Source: CAVVNC01 sp963750015
Lineage (GTDB): Bacteria; Desulfobacterota; Syntrophorhabdia; Syntrophorhabdales; WCHB1-27
Length of the DNA stretch: 64,000 nt
Reading direction: 5' to 3'
Assembly: GCA_963750015.1 (NCBI GenBank)
Contig: CAVVPU010000227.1
Span: 1 to 64,000 of the forward strand
Positions 39,703-48,527 of the stretch are shown piece after piece. Both the position numbers and the translations under genes were made by a program. The notes below the pieces were generated by a model. It made no database searches and had not been told where the DNA came from. It saw nothing but the letters and a program-made list of their open reading frames with translations. Position 1 is the stretch's first letter, and the number at the start of each line of letters is the position of its first letter.

Positions 39703-41376
39703 CTATTCGCCAGCGACCTTCATTAAGGAGCCTCCCCCCAGGTACTTCACGTCAGTACGGCCCTCCTGCTGCAAGATGCGCACCGCTTCGGACGCACGGG
39801 CGCCCTTGGAGCATACACAGACAACCCCCTTGGCGTTTGGCATACCGTGATCTTGGCAGCGGAACTGCTCGAAGGGGATATTCTTCGTATTCTGCTCCCG
39901 AAACGGCCTTTCAGATGCTTCTTTTGTGCGCCGCACATCGATGACCAGATAGTCGTCGATATTGGCGTCAGGTGAAAGCGCCTGAACGCCCTCGAGAAGC
40001 TCGTTCCGGGCTGCACAGGCAAGTGAATAGAGGGGATCGAGGGCCGGGGCGTAGGGCGGAGAGTAGGCAAATTCGGAATCGAGCAGACCCTCGAGCTTTT
40101 CCCCATGTTTCAGAAGAGCAGAGTAGACGTCCACCCGTTTGGCCACTTCGCCTTTGCTGTAGCCCTGGAGACCGAGCAATCGTGTCGTCTTCTTATCGTA
40201 CACGAGCTTCAAGTACAGGTTCTCCCGTCCGGGGTAATAGTCCGACTTGTCCGTAAAGGTTCCCCAGGCCATCCCTACATCGTATCCCGCCTCTCGGGCC
40301 GCTCTTTCGGTAAGTCCCGTTGCCGCGACATTCATATCGAATATCTTTACTGCCGCGCTGCCCACGACCGGACCAAACCGCTCATCACCGCCTCCCAAAT
40401 TTGACCCGACTACCCGCCCCTGTCGATTGGCAAGAGAGCCGAGCGGGAGTACTACAGGACTCCCCGACACAAGGTGCTTCAATTCCACGCAATCGCCGGC
40501 GGCGAAAATGTCTTTATCGCTTGTGGTCATCCTCTCGTCGACCACGATTCCGCCCGTCGCACCGATCGTCAGGCCGCAATCGCCGGCGAGTCGCGTGTTT
40601 GGCCTCACGCCGATAGCGAAGATCGCGTGATCCACACGTAATTCAGCTTCGGACGTTCTGAGGGTGATTTCTTGATCCGACTCGACTATCCCCTTGAGAA
40701 GGCAATTTGTGTGGATCTCCACCCCTTCGCTTTCGAGGTAGGCTTCTATGGGTCGGGCCATCTCGGAATCGAGCATGGCAGGTAGGATGTGCGGGGCTGC
40801 ATCGAGTAGAAGGGTGTGCACGCCCCAGACTGCGAGAGCATCTGCCAGCTCACACCCTGTGGCCCCCGCACCTATTATTGCCACTGTTGAAATATGGCCC
40901 GATTTCAACGCTTCTTTAAGAGTAATTGAGTCTTCCAGGACCTTGAAAGTGGAGACCCTGGCGCTTTGGCGCGGGACGCCGGGTGGGAGAACCGGTGTGC
41001 TTCCGGCCGCGAGTATGAGCTTGTCGTAAGGGTATTCCTTGGTCTCTCCGGTCAGGATCGATTCGCAGGTAACCTTTCGTGCTCCCCGGTCGATCTTCTT
41101 TACCTCTGACTGAACAATGACTTCGACCCCCTTGGCCCTCTCGAAGAACTCGGGGTCGCGGATAACCCCGTAGGGCGTTTCGCGTAACCTGTCCACGCTT
41201 GGCACGTCCCCGGAGACGAAGTACGGCATGCCACACGCCCCGTACGAGATGTATTGGCAATGGTCGATCACGATTATACTGGCTGCCGGCAACAGCCGCC
41301 TGCACCTGGAAGCTGCTTTCAATCCTGCCGCATTGGCGCCGATGACAAGGATTCGGGGCATATTCTTTCCGGACAA
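39703..41376 (-). CDS. CoA-disulfide reductase-like flavoprotein with rhodanese domain
   Basis: A 557-residue protein. FAD domain ILVIGANAAGLKAA, single active-site Cys48 in YISYGACGMPYFV (CoADR/NOX type), NAD domain VAIIGAGATGCELADAL, FAD/NAD IFAAGDCVEL, dimerisation domain, then a C-terminal rhodanese domain (residues 460-557, VCVCSKGARAS with the active Cys). This fusion reduces polysulfide, CoA-disulfide or CoA-persulfide. It gives sulfur chemistry to the island. TTG start supported by AAGGAGGTG 7 bases upstream. Confidence 0.88.
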   Translation of the reverse strand: MSGKNMPRILVIGANAAGLKAASRCRRLLPAASIIVIDHCQYISYGACGMPYFVSGDVPSVDRLRETPYGVIRDPEFFERAKGVEVIVQSEVKKIDRGARKVTCESILTGETKEYPYDKLILAAGSTPVLPPGVPRQSARVSTFKVLEDSITLKEALKSGHISTVAIIGAGATGCELADALAVWGVHTLLLDAAPHILPAMLDSEMARPIEAYLESEGVEIHTNCLLKGIVESDQEITLRTSEAELRVDHAIFAIGVRPNTRLAGDCGLTIGATGGIVVDERMTTSDKDIFAAGDCVELKHLVSGSPVVLPLGSLANRQGRVVGSNLGGGDERFGPVVGSAAVKIFDMNVAATGLTERAAREAGYDVGMAWGTFTDKSDYYPGRENLYLKLVYDKKTTRLLGLQGYSKGEVAKRVDVYSALLKHGEKLEGLLDSEFAYSPPYAPALDPLYSLACAARNELLEGVQALSPDANIDDYLVIDVRRTKEASERPFREQNTKNIPFEQFRCQDHGMPNAKGVVCVCSKGARASEAVRILQQEGRTDVKYLGGGSLMKVAGE

Positions 41377-41426
41377 CTCTGCACCTCCTTATAGCGGGTT
41401 TGGAATCCTCAATGATAGGTTACGTG

Positions 41427-41810
41427 TCAAAGGTCGAGCCGTATCCAGCGCGTGCAAAAGCGAAGGGCTGTCACGAGGAACCTTCGTGCCTGCTGATCGC
41501 TGTTGATCAAAACCGCAATCTGACCGGAAAGGAGACGCGCGATCAGGAGTCCACTGTCGAGTTCCAAGGTTTCGCCGTCAATCGCGACGCGGATCTTTCC
41601 ATCGACGGCGATTGGCCCTAATACCCCTTCTTCGAACTGGAGAAGCGCCGTTTGCGCGAGAGCATAGAGGTCGTGCTTGCGTCCCGAGCTTTTATCGAGG
41701 GTGAGGGCTCGGATGAGTCCTGGAGAAACCAATGCTTCTTCCGGCACCACGATGACAGCGGTACACCTCACGTCATTCGGATTATCAGAAGTTTCAATAG
41801 AGATGTGCAT
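41427..41810 (-). CDS. Conserved-looking hypothetical protein under the shared motif promoter
   Basis: A 127-residue protein without recognised domain: ISIETSDNPNDVRCTAVIVVPEEALVSPGLIRALTLD, LTALRFCTRWIRLDL end. It has good amino-acid composition and sits 51 bases upstream of the CoA-disulfide reductase-like gene on the same strand, so the two are probably an operon. The start ATG is only about 16 bases from the -10 box and lacks a clear ribosome site, so a short-leader message is likely. Confidence 0.5.
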   Translation of the reverse strand: MHISIETSDNPNDVRCTAVIVVPEEALVSPGLIRALTLDKSSGRKHDLYALAQTALLQFEEGVLGPIAVDGKIRVAIDGETLELDSGLLIARLLSGQIAVLINSDQQARRFLVTALRFCTRWIRLDL

Positions 41811-41825
41811 CTTGACACGCCATTT

Positions 41826-41855
41826 AATATAAGCATATGACCATAATATTGTCAA
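41826..41855 (-). promoter_or_regulatory. Third promoter with the shared spacer motif
   Basis: On the minus strand TTGACA (41855-41850), 18-base spacer, TATATT (41831-41826). The spacer on the plus strand is AGCATATGACCATAATAT, matching the sufCB and NifX operon promoters base for base in the GCATATGA core and at the same distance from both boxes. Confidence 0.65.
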
Positions 41856-42058
41856 TTTGCGCAAAGCCAAGGCAAAGCCCCGGGACCGCGCACCAGTGCG
41901 TCGATCCCGGTTAGAGAATCACAAAGAAGCTGCCGTGATGGGTAAAGAGGCCGTGGCCATGGAGGGGGCGGATAGCTTCCGATTTTCCTCAGCCGACTCT
42001 CTACCAGATGCTCTTTACCCGGTGGGGACTGGATCGCAGGGAACAAGACGGGAGCCGA

Positions 42059-42421
42059 TCATCCGACCTCGTCTTCGTTGATGATTTCTTTCTTAATGAT
42101 CGACAGGATCTCTTCGAAGACCGGAAGCACGTCTGTCCTGAATCTGCCGGCGACAAGGAGGAGCATGAGATCATCCCCCACCTTCAGGTCCCCTTTGTTG
42201 ATCCACACCTTGACTGCCGAGATGCCTGGCTTCCTCTTCTGTGTGTCGACGAGCGCCGTGAGCTTTGCCTCGTCACAGGAAAGGCGCATCCCCTTGACCT
42301 CCTTGCCCAGTTTGGAAGTGCCGCGCACGATGCCGTTATGCACGAGTATCATACCCAGTTGCTCGGGATCGGCCTGCCTCTTTATCTCGTCCAGCCACTG
42401 CTCCACCGTCACTACCTCCAT
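42059..42421 (-). CDS. moaE: MoaE-like molybdopterin synthase large subunit
   Basis: A 120-residue protein. VHNGIVRGTSKLGKEVKGMRLSCDEAKL, VWINKGDLKVGDDLMLLLVAGRFRTDVLPVFEEIL and IKKEII follow the order of MoaE, though it is shorter than the typical 140-150 residues, and the usual RxHR-type start is abbreviated. MoaE adds the two thiols to precursor Z with MoaD; no MoaD is adjacent. Together with XdhC-like and bis-MGD genes it supports active Mo/W cofactor synthesis. It could have diverged in function. Confidence 0.6.
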   Translation of the reverse strand: MEVVTVEQWLDEIKRQADPEQLGMILVHNGIVRGTSKLGKEVKGMRLSCDEAKLTALVDTQKRKPGISAVKVWINKGDLKVGDDLMLLLVAGRFRTDVLPVFEEILSIIKKEIINEDEVG

Positions 42422-42587
42422 GTTTCATGGCTCCCTGGCCGGGACGGAATCGTTTTGTATGATCCTTGAAAGACTGTGCCCCCAGTACCAGTTTCTATTC
42501 TATACCAAATGGTGAGGCCGGAAGGTAAGAAAATCGCGGGATATTTGATGGCAGAGGCAGGAAGAGGAAAGACATGAGGAGGTATCC

Positions 42588-42937
42588 ATGAAGATCCTGC
42601 ACGATATTCTCGGAAGCCTTTCGGCGCATGCGTCGGTCGTCGAAGTGCGGCGGGGTATCCATTCGACTGTGGTGGGGAGAGGCTCTGCGGCCTGTTTTCG
42701 ACTATGGCGCCTGATGCCTGCCTCGAGCGGTATGGAGAAGAGCGGGAATTGGCCGACACGGAGATGACGGCCCGAAAACTGGCTTACTAAACCCTGTCCG
42801 ACGAAGTGTCCACCGCCTCCCTTGGACTCGCCGCCATCGATTCCCTTATAGAGGTCAAAATAGAGCAATGTCCGGATATCGACGGTCTATCGTTTATTCA
42901 CAAGATAGGAAGTCAGTATGGGAGTGCTGTAGCCTGA
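42588..42937 (+). pseudogene. Frameshifted third DUF364/DUF4213 gene fragment
   Basis: Opens well (MKILHDILGSLSAHASVVEVRRGIHSTVV, with AGGAGG upstream) and matches the intact copy at 34858. A frameshift follows near 42672 (continuing CGLFSTMAPDACLERYGEERELADTEMTARKLAY), then an in-frame TAA at 42788, then LSDEVSTASLGLAAIDSLIEVKIEQCPDIDGL and KIGSQYG until the junction at about 42915. The C-terminal DUF364 domain is gone. Confidence 0.7.
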
Positions 42938-43150
42938 GGACAGGTAGTCTTCTTTCCTTCAGGAAACTCACATTCTCTCCGACCGTCTCCGCTCCTGCCG
43001 CGTAGACCCTGATCCCTCCGGCGTTGAGCCTGTTGAGAGCCTCCGGCACCGATGCTTCCCGCCGCCGCATCGATTTGCCCCTGCCTCCAATGGCTGAAAC
43101 GTGTTTGCACGCGCCGTGCACGTGGACCATGTTCCAAGAAAAGGTGAGGC
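42916..43150 (-). pseudogene. NifX-type domain fragment, joined tail-to-tail to the DUF364 fragment
   Basis: Minus-strand reading gives MVHVHGACKHVSAIGGRG, then ALNRLNAGGIRVYAAGAETVGENVSFLKERRLPVLRLQHS, close to the intact NifX-type protein at 38266 (DMIHVHGVCNPIAAVGGRG...NRLNAEGIQVYAAMAATVGENVDLIKEGRLPVLTLQHS). The central part has lost frame, and the first 45 residues are missing. It meets the DUF364 remnant at about 42915 on the opposite strand. Confidence 0.6.
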
Positions 43151-43199
43151 ATGTCCGGCTAAAAGCGGGAGGTTAGGCTTCGTGCCCGGGTTCGTATTC

Positions 43200-43580
43200 T
43201 CATAAGATCGTCATCAGCCTTCCTTCCTCTCCCTGCAAGAGCTTGGATAAAGCCCTCTGCTCGAAGTACGGCTCCCACCTGTGATCGAAAGGATTCGCTT
43301 CTGCCCTGATTCTTACATAGCGGGCGATCCTCGTGCGTCCTATCTCATAGAGCCTGCGCATCACCGTCCGCCCTTTCTCCTTTTTGATGCCGCAAACACC
43401 CATATCCTCGTTCCTTCCCTGGGGAAGTACTTGTTCTTGATCCATCTTTTGCCTTTGTTTGGGTGCCTCCGTCGCGACCACCGCCACAGTGTCTACCAAA
43501 TCGCGCGTCTCACTTTTCCGAACGTCTTCGACGACGCCGCATGCCTGTGGTAGTTCGCCCATCCCTGGCGAAGGACACAT
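43200..43580 (-). pseudogene. Possible reverse-transcriptase C-terminal fragment
   Basis: The 126-residue frame ends with RRLYEIGRTRIARYVRIRAEANPFDHRWEPYFEQRALSKL. The KANPFDPEWEPYFE-like pattern is typical of the C-terminal part of group II intron reverse transcriptase/maturases. The preceding 70 residues show no such similarity. I read it as a small remnant of an intron-encoded protein, possibly from a lost intron. Low-moderate certainty. Confidence 0.35.
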
Positions 43581-43629
43581 GATTGAGCTGCCCTACCAAA
43601 GGGCCGGGGCTCGGTAATGACCGATTATT

Positions 43630-44409
43630 TCATTCAGCTTCAGTCGATCCTGAAATAAACTTATTATGCTCCCATTTACCCTGCATCATGATCTTACCAT
43701 CGGGACCATAGAGGGTGCCGTTACCATGGAACTCGCCCTTCAGGTGGTCTCCCTCGTAGCGGGCGCCGTCGGGAAAGTGTTGGATACCCTTTCCGGTGTG
43801 GTCGCCGTTTAGGAAATCACCCTCGTAGACCACCTTTCCACTCTTATCCTTGAAGACGCCCTTACCGTTGGGAACGCCCTTGACCCAGTCTCCTTCATAG
43901 CTCGTGCCGTTCGGAAATTTCATTAGGCCTTTGCCCTGCTGGGCGCCGTTGACATAGTCACCTTCATACGTGCGGCCGTCCGGTATCTTCATGAACCCCT
44001 TACCGTGAGGCATACCGTTGGACCAGAGGCCGTCATAGACGCGGCCGTCCGGCCACTTCATGATACCCTTACCTGCCATGATACCGTCGGTAAAATCCCC
44101 TTCATAGGTCGTGCCGTCGCCTATTCGCTGTTTGACGAACCCCTCGAATTTGCCTTTCCTCACGGTACCTTCTCTTGTGAGAATAAGCTTGCCGTTATCA
44201 TAACGCTGCAGGACACCCGGTCCTTCAGCGTAGTTGTCGGCATCGTGGCCGCCTGTCCACTTCGCGCTGTCACCGGGGCCCGTTCCCGGCATCAAGACTT
44301 TCGCGCCTTCCGCAGTGGTGAGCCAGTTTTCGGCAGCGATCGCGCCGGAGACACCAACCACTGCCAGAAGGATGGCTATCATCGCCGTTAATAACAGTTG
44401 CTTCCTCAT
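43630..44409 (-). CDS. Exported MORN-repeat protein
   Basis: A 259-residue protein. Signal peptide LLLTAMIAILLAVVGVSGAIAAE (residues 5-27), then six to seven MORN repeats of about 23 residues from residue 80 onward (YEGDFTDGIMAGKGIMKWPDGRV, YDGLWSNGMPHGKGFMKIPDGRT and so on). MORN hairpin repeats act as structural or lipid-binding modules; the periplasmic or outer-membrane version has no fixed function. AAGGAGGAAG precedes the ATG. It follows the large PDZ protein gene by 45 bases, probably in one operon. Confidence 0.85.
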   Translation of the reverse strand: MRKQLLLTAMIAILLAVVGVSGAIAAENWLTTAEGAKVLMPGTGPGDSAKWTGGHDADNYAEGPGVLQRYDNGKLILTREGTVRKGKFEGFVKQRIGDGTTYEGDFTDGIMAGKGIMKWPDGRVYDGLWSNGMPHGKGFMKIPDGRTYEGDYVNGAQQGKGLMKFPNGTSYEGDWVKGVPNGKGVFKDKSGKVVYEGDFLNGDHTGKGIQHFPDGARYEGDHLKGEFHGNGTLYGPDGKIMMQGKWEHNKFISGSTEAE

Positions 44410-44453
44410 ACCAACTTCCTCCTTAATTCTTGCAAGGGTTTGGCATTAGTCAA

Positions 44454-47400
44454 TCAGCGTAACAGCTTCTCCAGACATTCAATTTCCTGTGACGTCTGCT
44501 CCGCACGCTGCCGCAGATGCTCCATGCCCTGCATATTTTGTTTCAGTTCATTCTGTAGATTATTAGCCATTGGCTCCCACACTGCCAGTTGGCTCGCAAT
44601 GTCCTCAAGGAACCCCCAGGCATAATAGGCCATCCTGCCCATCGCCGCCACCTGCCAGAGGCGCTCGCCGTAAAAGAAAGCCCTTTTGCTCAGCCACTGT
44701 TCAAGAAGCGGGTGGTCGAGCGCAAGGTTGCCGAGCAAAGCCAGGCTGGTCTTCGCCCGCTCCCAGGAGCCCTGATTCTCCCGTTGCCATTCGTCGATAT
44801 CTTTACCATAGTTTGCTCCCCTGTAAAGGGCGATCAGGTTCTTGGTAGGTTCGTAGGCTTCTTCCATGTGGAATTTCGCAGACTGGAGCAGCTTGATATC
44901 GTAATCAAGGGTCTCTTCCGCAGCCTTTTGCACGCCTCCGCTACCCAAGGCTGCCGTCTTCAATGCAACCTTGGCGCTGATGGCATCGTCAATGGCTTTT
45001 ACGCGCTTGACCTGCTCGGCTTCAAAGGCATCCATCGACACACTCGTCAGCAGGTCAAAGACCACATCCCAGGCACGGTCCTGGGCCTTCTTGTACTGCT
45101 CTGTAATCTCCCTGGTCAGCTTGTCTATTTCTGCTTGGTCCGCCGCATTGAGAGCTATGAGCTTTCTCAGCGCTTCATTAATGTACTTCAGCCGGTTTTG
45201 CGCCTCCTGCATTCTCTTGGTCAGGTACGCCAAGCGCTCAGCCGGCAGCTTTGGATCTCCTAACCAGCTCTCGCCGCAAACCGTTTCGGCCGGCGGTTTG
45301 GCTGCATTTGCCTGCACCGTCGCAAGAGGCGGAGGCGGGAGTTTGCCTGTCTGCAATTGGACCAGGTAGTCGCTTGCCGCAGCCGGTTTCTCCCGCATCT
45401 GGTTATAGAGGTTGTCGAGTTGGTCGAGCATGACGGTCGCGGTTTGGGCGGACGCAGGGTTCCGGCCCAGGGTGGTAATCTGCTGGTGGGTCTTTTTGAT
45501 CATCTCTTTCTGCAGTTGGACGTTGGCCGGCGAAACCGGCATCGGTTGGGCCTCCGGGACAGAAATCTTCAGCTTCGCCAGATCGCTTTGCGACAGTCGG
45601 CCGTTCATAGCTTGAGCGCTCAGTTCCGCCAGATATCTGGCGTCCTCCAGGTTGCCGGCCTTTGCCGCCAGCACTGCTTTTTGCCCAAGGCCGGCGCTCA
45701 ACGTCAGTTGGTCCAATACCCTCGTTTCACTCTGCGGTGCGGGTGTTACCTGCGTCCAGTTGGACTTGGTAAAGACAACGCCGCCGGAAAAGGCAGCCTT
45801 ACTGCTGATGAATGAAGCATATGTTCCGTCTTCCATTTGCGTATATATAAAGCTGGACTTCCAAAAACCGGGCACCTTCTGCGGAGCGTCCCATTTTTCC
45901 TGACTCACGCCGGTGAGGTCAACCGGCGTCTTCGTGCTGAGCAGCCAGTTGGCCAGGGCTATGACCTTTGCAGCTTCCCTAACTTTATGAAAAGCAGGTA
46001 TGATGTGGGCATATTCGTCAAAGTGGTTTATGAATCCCGCGCACCATTCATCATAGTAATTACTGACGTCGTCATTGTGGTCCTTGGCATACTCTTTATC
46101 CAGAGACGTAATGCTCTTGTTGTCCATCTGGGACAAGCCGAAGGATATCACCCGGTGATCGGGGGAAACCATCATCGCTACCATCTTGGGTTCGAGCCAA
46201 AATTCGGTGGAGCCTATGTGATTCATCAAAGCGAGATTTTTTGTAGAAGGCAGAGTTTTATTGCTCAAACCTTTGTGCATGTAGTATTCCTGCTGGCTCA
46301 TGCTGCCCGGTATTTGCCAGAACAGTTGGGGCATGACCACGAGGCTTTTCAGCGAATAGTCGGCTTCGTACATGATGCGGGTCAGTTGCGAAGTCCGGTC
46401 GAGGTTTATGGGCGCGAGCGCCACCTCCCCCACCAAGGGGGTTCTCATTATCGCGCTCGTGCCCTTTGAGGATATGAGTATTTTATTAATAGCAAGCATG
46501 ACGATATCGCGCTTGTCGGTGTTTGGTATGGTCGGCAGCATGCGCCCCTGGGCCTTTATGACCACTTCCTGCCATGTGCCGCGGTCCTGATCCAGATCGG
46601 CCCGCAAGTTCCCTACCGTTGCCTCCGGAGCGCGGATATTCTCCAGAATGGCCAGATAAACGGCCGCCGTCATCCTCCCCTGCGCCTTGGAGCGGTCGCC
46701 GCCGCTGCGGGCCAGGATAGCCTGGGCTTCGACATCCCTGCCCAGAAACTGCAATGCCTTCATTGCGGCATCCGGGCCGCCTTGATTTACCATGTCGTAG
46801 GCTTTCGCGGCATCCGAATAACCGAGGTTTCTTAGCATCTTGCTCTGAATCGTTCGTATGTCAATCGGCGGCACCGCCTGTTTCGAGGCAAAATTGACGT
46901 AGTTGTAAAGCGCGACCAGTTCTTCCGGCGAAAGCCCACAGGCGGATGCCCACAGGCGGATCAGGAGCTGACGCTCCTGATCCAAGGCCGGATGGCCCAG
47001 TATAAATTCATTGGCGCTCCATCGCCACACGTCGCTCTCTTCTTCCGACTTCTTCACTTCTTCAGAATGGTATAGATTGAACTTGGGCTTGGGATAGAGC
47101 ATCGCTGTTTTTAACATGTCCAGGTAAGGGATCGGGCCGGTGTTGAAACCGGCGTCGTAGTGCCCCATGACGGCGACCTGCCCGGTCTTGGGATCAAGGA
47201 TGACCCGGTCAAGGACATTGACCTGATCCAGCGCTTCAATCGCCGACAATTCGCCCGAAGGGGGAGGGGGTGGTACACCGGGGATGATGAACTCGGATTT
47301 TACCGGCTTCACTTCCAGCGGAACGACGCCGGAAAGCAGAATCTCAGCCTCGATAGGTTTGCCGCTTCGCCTGACAGTCAACTTCAAAGGCGTATAGAGC

Positions 47401-47669
47401 GGAAAATTGTTCTTAATGGCTCTGAACTCCTGCGCGGAACGAACGGCCACGCCGTCGATCGACAGCAGTACGTCCCCTGTTTGCAGGCCCGCCGTACTGG
47501 CCGGAGAGCTGGTATTGACACCCACCACAGCCACTCCCTGGCCTCCGGCATCGGTGATCAAGATACCCCAAGAGGATACCCCTTTTGGTGCCTCCCCGGC
47601 CGCGAGAGTTCCGATGCTACCAAAAAGCAAAACGCCGACGATGCCGATAGCCCACCAAATTCTAAGCAT
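44454..47669 (-). CDS. Large exported PDZ-domain protein
   Basis: A 1071-residue protein. Signal peptide LRIWWAIGIVGVLLFGSIGTLAAGE (1-26), a PDZ domain at about residues 30-115 (GVSSWGILITDAGGQGVAVVGVNTSSPASTAGLQTGDVLLSIDGVAV), a Pro-rich spacer (PPPPPS), then a long alpha-helical body with coiled-coil-prone segments at 820-1071 (RMQEAQNRLKYINEAL, EQTSQEIECLEKLL). No protease triad is seen. It may be a scaffold in the envelope, associated with the MORN protein downstream. GGGAG lies upstream of the chosen ATG; an in-frame extension upstream has no ribosome site. Confidence 0.7.
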   Translation of the reverse strand: MLRIWWAIGIVGVLLFGSIGTLAAGEAPKGVSSWGILITDAGGQGVAVVGVNTSSPASTAGLQTGDVLLSIDGVAVRSAQEFRAIKNNFPLYTPLKLTVRRSGKPIEAEILLSGVVPLEVKPVKSEFIIPGVPPPPPSGELSAIEALDQVNVLDRVILDPKTGQVAVMGHYDAGFNTGPIPYLDMLKTAMLYPKPKFNLYHSEEVKKSEEESDVWRWSANEFILGHPALDQERQLLIRLWASACGLSPEELVALYNYVNFASKQAVPPIDIRTIQSKMLRNLGYSDAAKAYDMVNQGGPDAAMKALQFLGRDVEAQAILARSGGDRSKAQGRMTAAVYLAILENIRAPEATVGNLRADLDQDRGTWQEVVIKAQGRMLPTIPNTDKRDIVMLAINKILISSKGTSAIMRTPLVGEVALAPINLDRTSQLTRIMYEADYSLKSLVVMPQLFWQIPGSMSQQEYYMHKGLSNKTLPSTKNLALMNHIGSTEFWLEPKMVAMMVSPDHRVISFGLSQMDNKSITSLDKEYAKDHNDDVSNYYDEWCAGFINHFDEYAHIIPAFHKVREAAKVIALANWLLSTKTPVDLTGVSQEKWDAPQKVPGFWKSSFIYTQMEDGTYASFISSKAAFSGGVVFTKSNWTQVTPAPQSETRVLDQLTLSAGLGQKAVLAAKAGNLEDARYLAELSAQAMNGRLSQSDLAKLKISVPEAQPMPVSPANVQLQKEMIKKTHQQITTLGRNPASAQTATVMLDQLDNLYNQMREKPAAASDYLVQLQTGKLPPPPLATVQANAAKPPAETVCGESWLGDPKLPAERLAYLTKRMQEAQNRLKYINEALRKLIALNAADQAEIDKLTREITEQYKKAQDRAWDVVFDLLTSVSMDAFEAEQVKRVKAIDDAISAKVALKTAALGSGGVQKAAEETLDYDIKLLQSAKFHMEEAYEPTKNLIALYRGANYGKDIDEWQRENQGSWERAKTSLALLGNLALDHPLLEQWLSKRAFFYGERLWQVAAMGRMAYYAWGFLEDIASQLAVWEPMANNLQNELKQNMQGMEHLRQRAEQTSQEIECLEKLLR

Positions 47670-48527
47670 AAGAAATTCTCCCGGTACAATCGCAACAAAC
47701 GGAAGCCCCGGCCGACTGACCCGGGACGACCAAGGTAAGGATGTCGAATGGCAAGCACCTTCGTTGCAGTAAGACGGAATTACAGGAACGCGGGTCGTAA
47801 ATCGCAAGACACATAATACCAACCATGCAGGACGAAAATTGGGTCAAATCCGGATGACCACATGGACGTCAACTTAATTACCACGACTAAGCCAAGAAGG
47901 GCAAGGAGAATCCCCCACTGTGTCCCCCCCCGAATCCCCCACCGACTGTGATCGCTCGGCATAAGCTCCAAGACTTGCGAATGTCGCATTGGCGAGAATA
48001 CAAATTGTTGAGGAGGGTCCTCCCCGCTTCTCCTCCACATACCTCTCGTACTACATCATGAGGCCCCGAACACCATACAAGGAGGTGCCTATGGCACTGC
48101 GGGACGCAATCGAGCAGTTTAGATACTATCAGAAGAACAGTGCGAAGGAGCATATGGGAGTCGATTCGGAGGATAGTTGCGAAGCCGTTCACGGAGTCGG
48201 AGATGATAGAAGCATTGGAGTCGGTACTTTCCAAGGCAAGATTACACTGACCCTCGTCCCGACAACCCGGCGCATTCCTTGTCGGGGTATTCAAGAAAAG
48301 TGAGATGGGGAAGCCGTGGTCCTCAGAGTGTAATCTGCAGGTTTGACCGAGGACGGACGGCGGAGGTACACTTCCTGAAGTGGTGTTTCTCGCTGCGTGC
48401 CCTCGCATACTGCATTTCTACTGGAAAGTCTGACGTGGCTGTTATAACCCGCTGTGGATAGTTTCCTGAAATGGAGAGTATGACCATCGGCAGGGTTCGA
48501 CACCGAAATGTTAGGCTCCCCGAGGGG
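47670..48527. other. Intergenic region with coding scraps
   Basis: About 860 bases without an intact gene. A strong ribosome site (AAGGAGGTG) precedes an ATG at 48091 that opens MALRDAIEQFRYYQKNSAKE, like the N-terminus of some tyrosine recombinases, but the frame soon loses protein character. Another frame nearby ends IVAKPFTESEMIEALESVLSKA, like a receiver-domain tail. These look like remnants. No RNA gene is seen. Confidence 0.3.
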
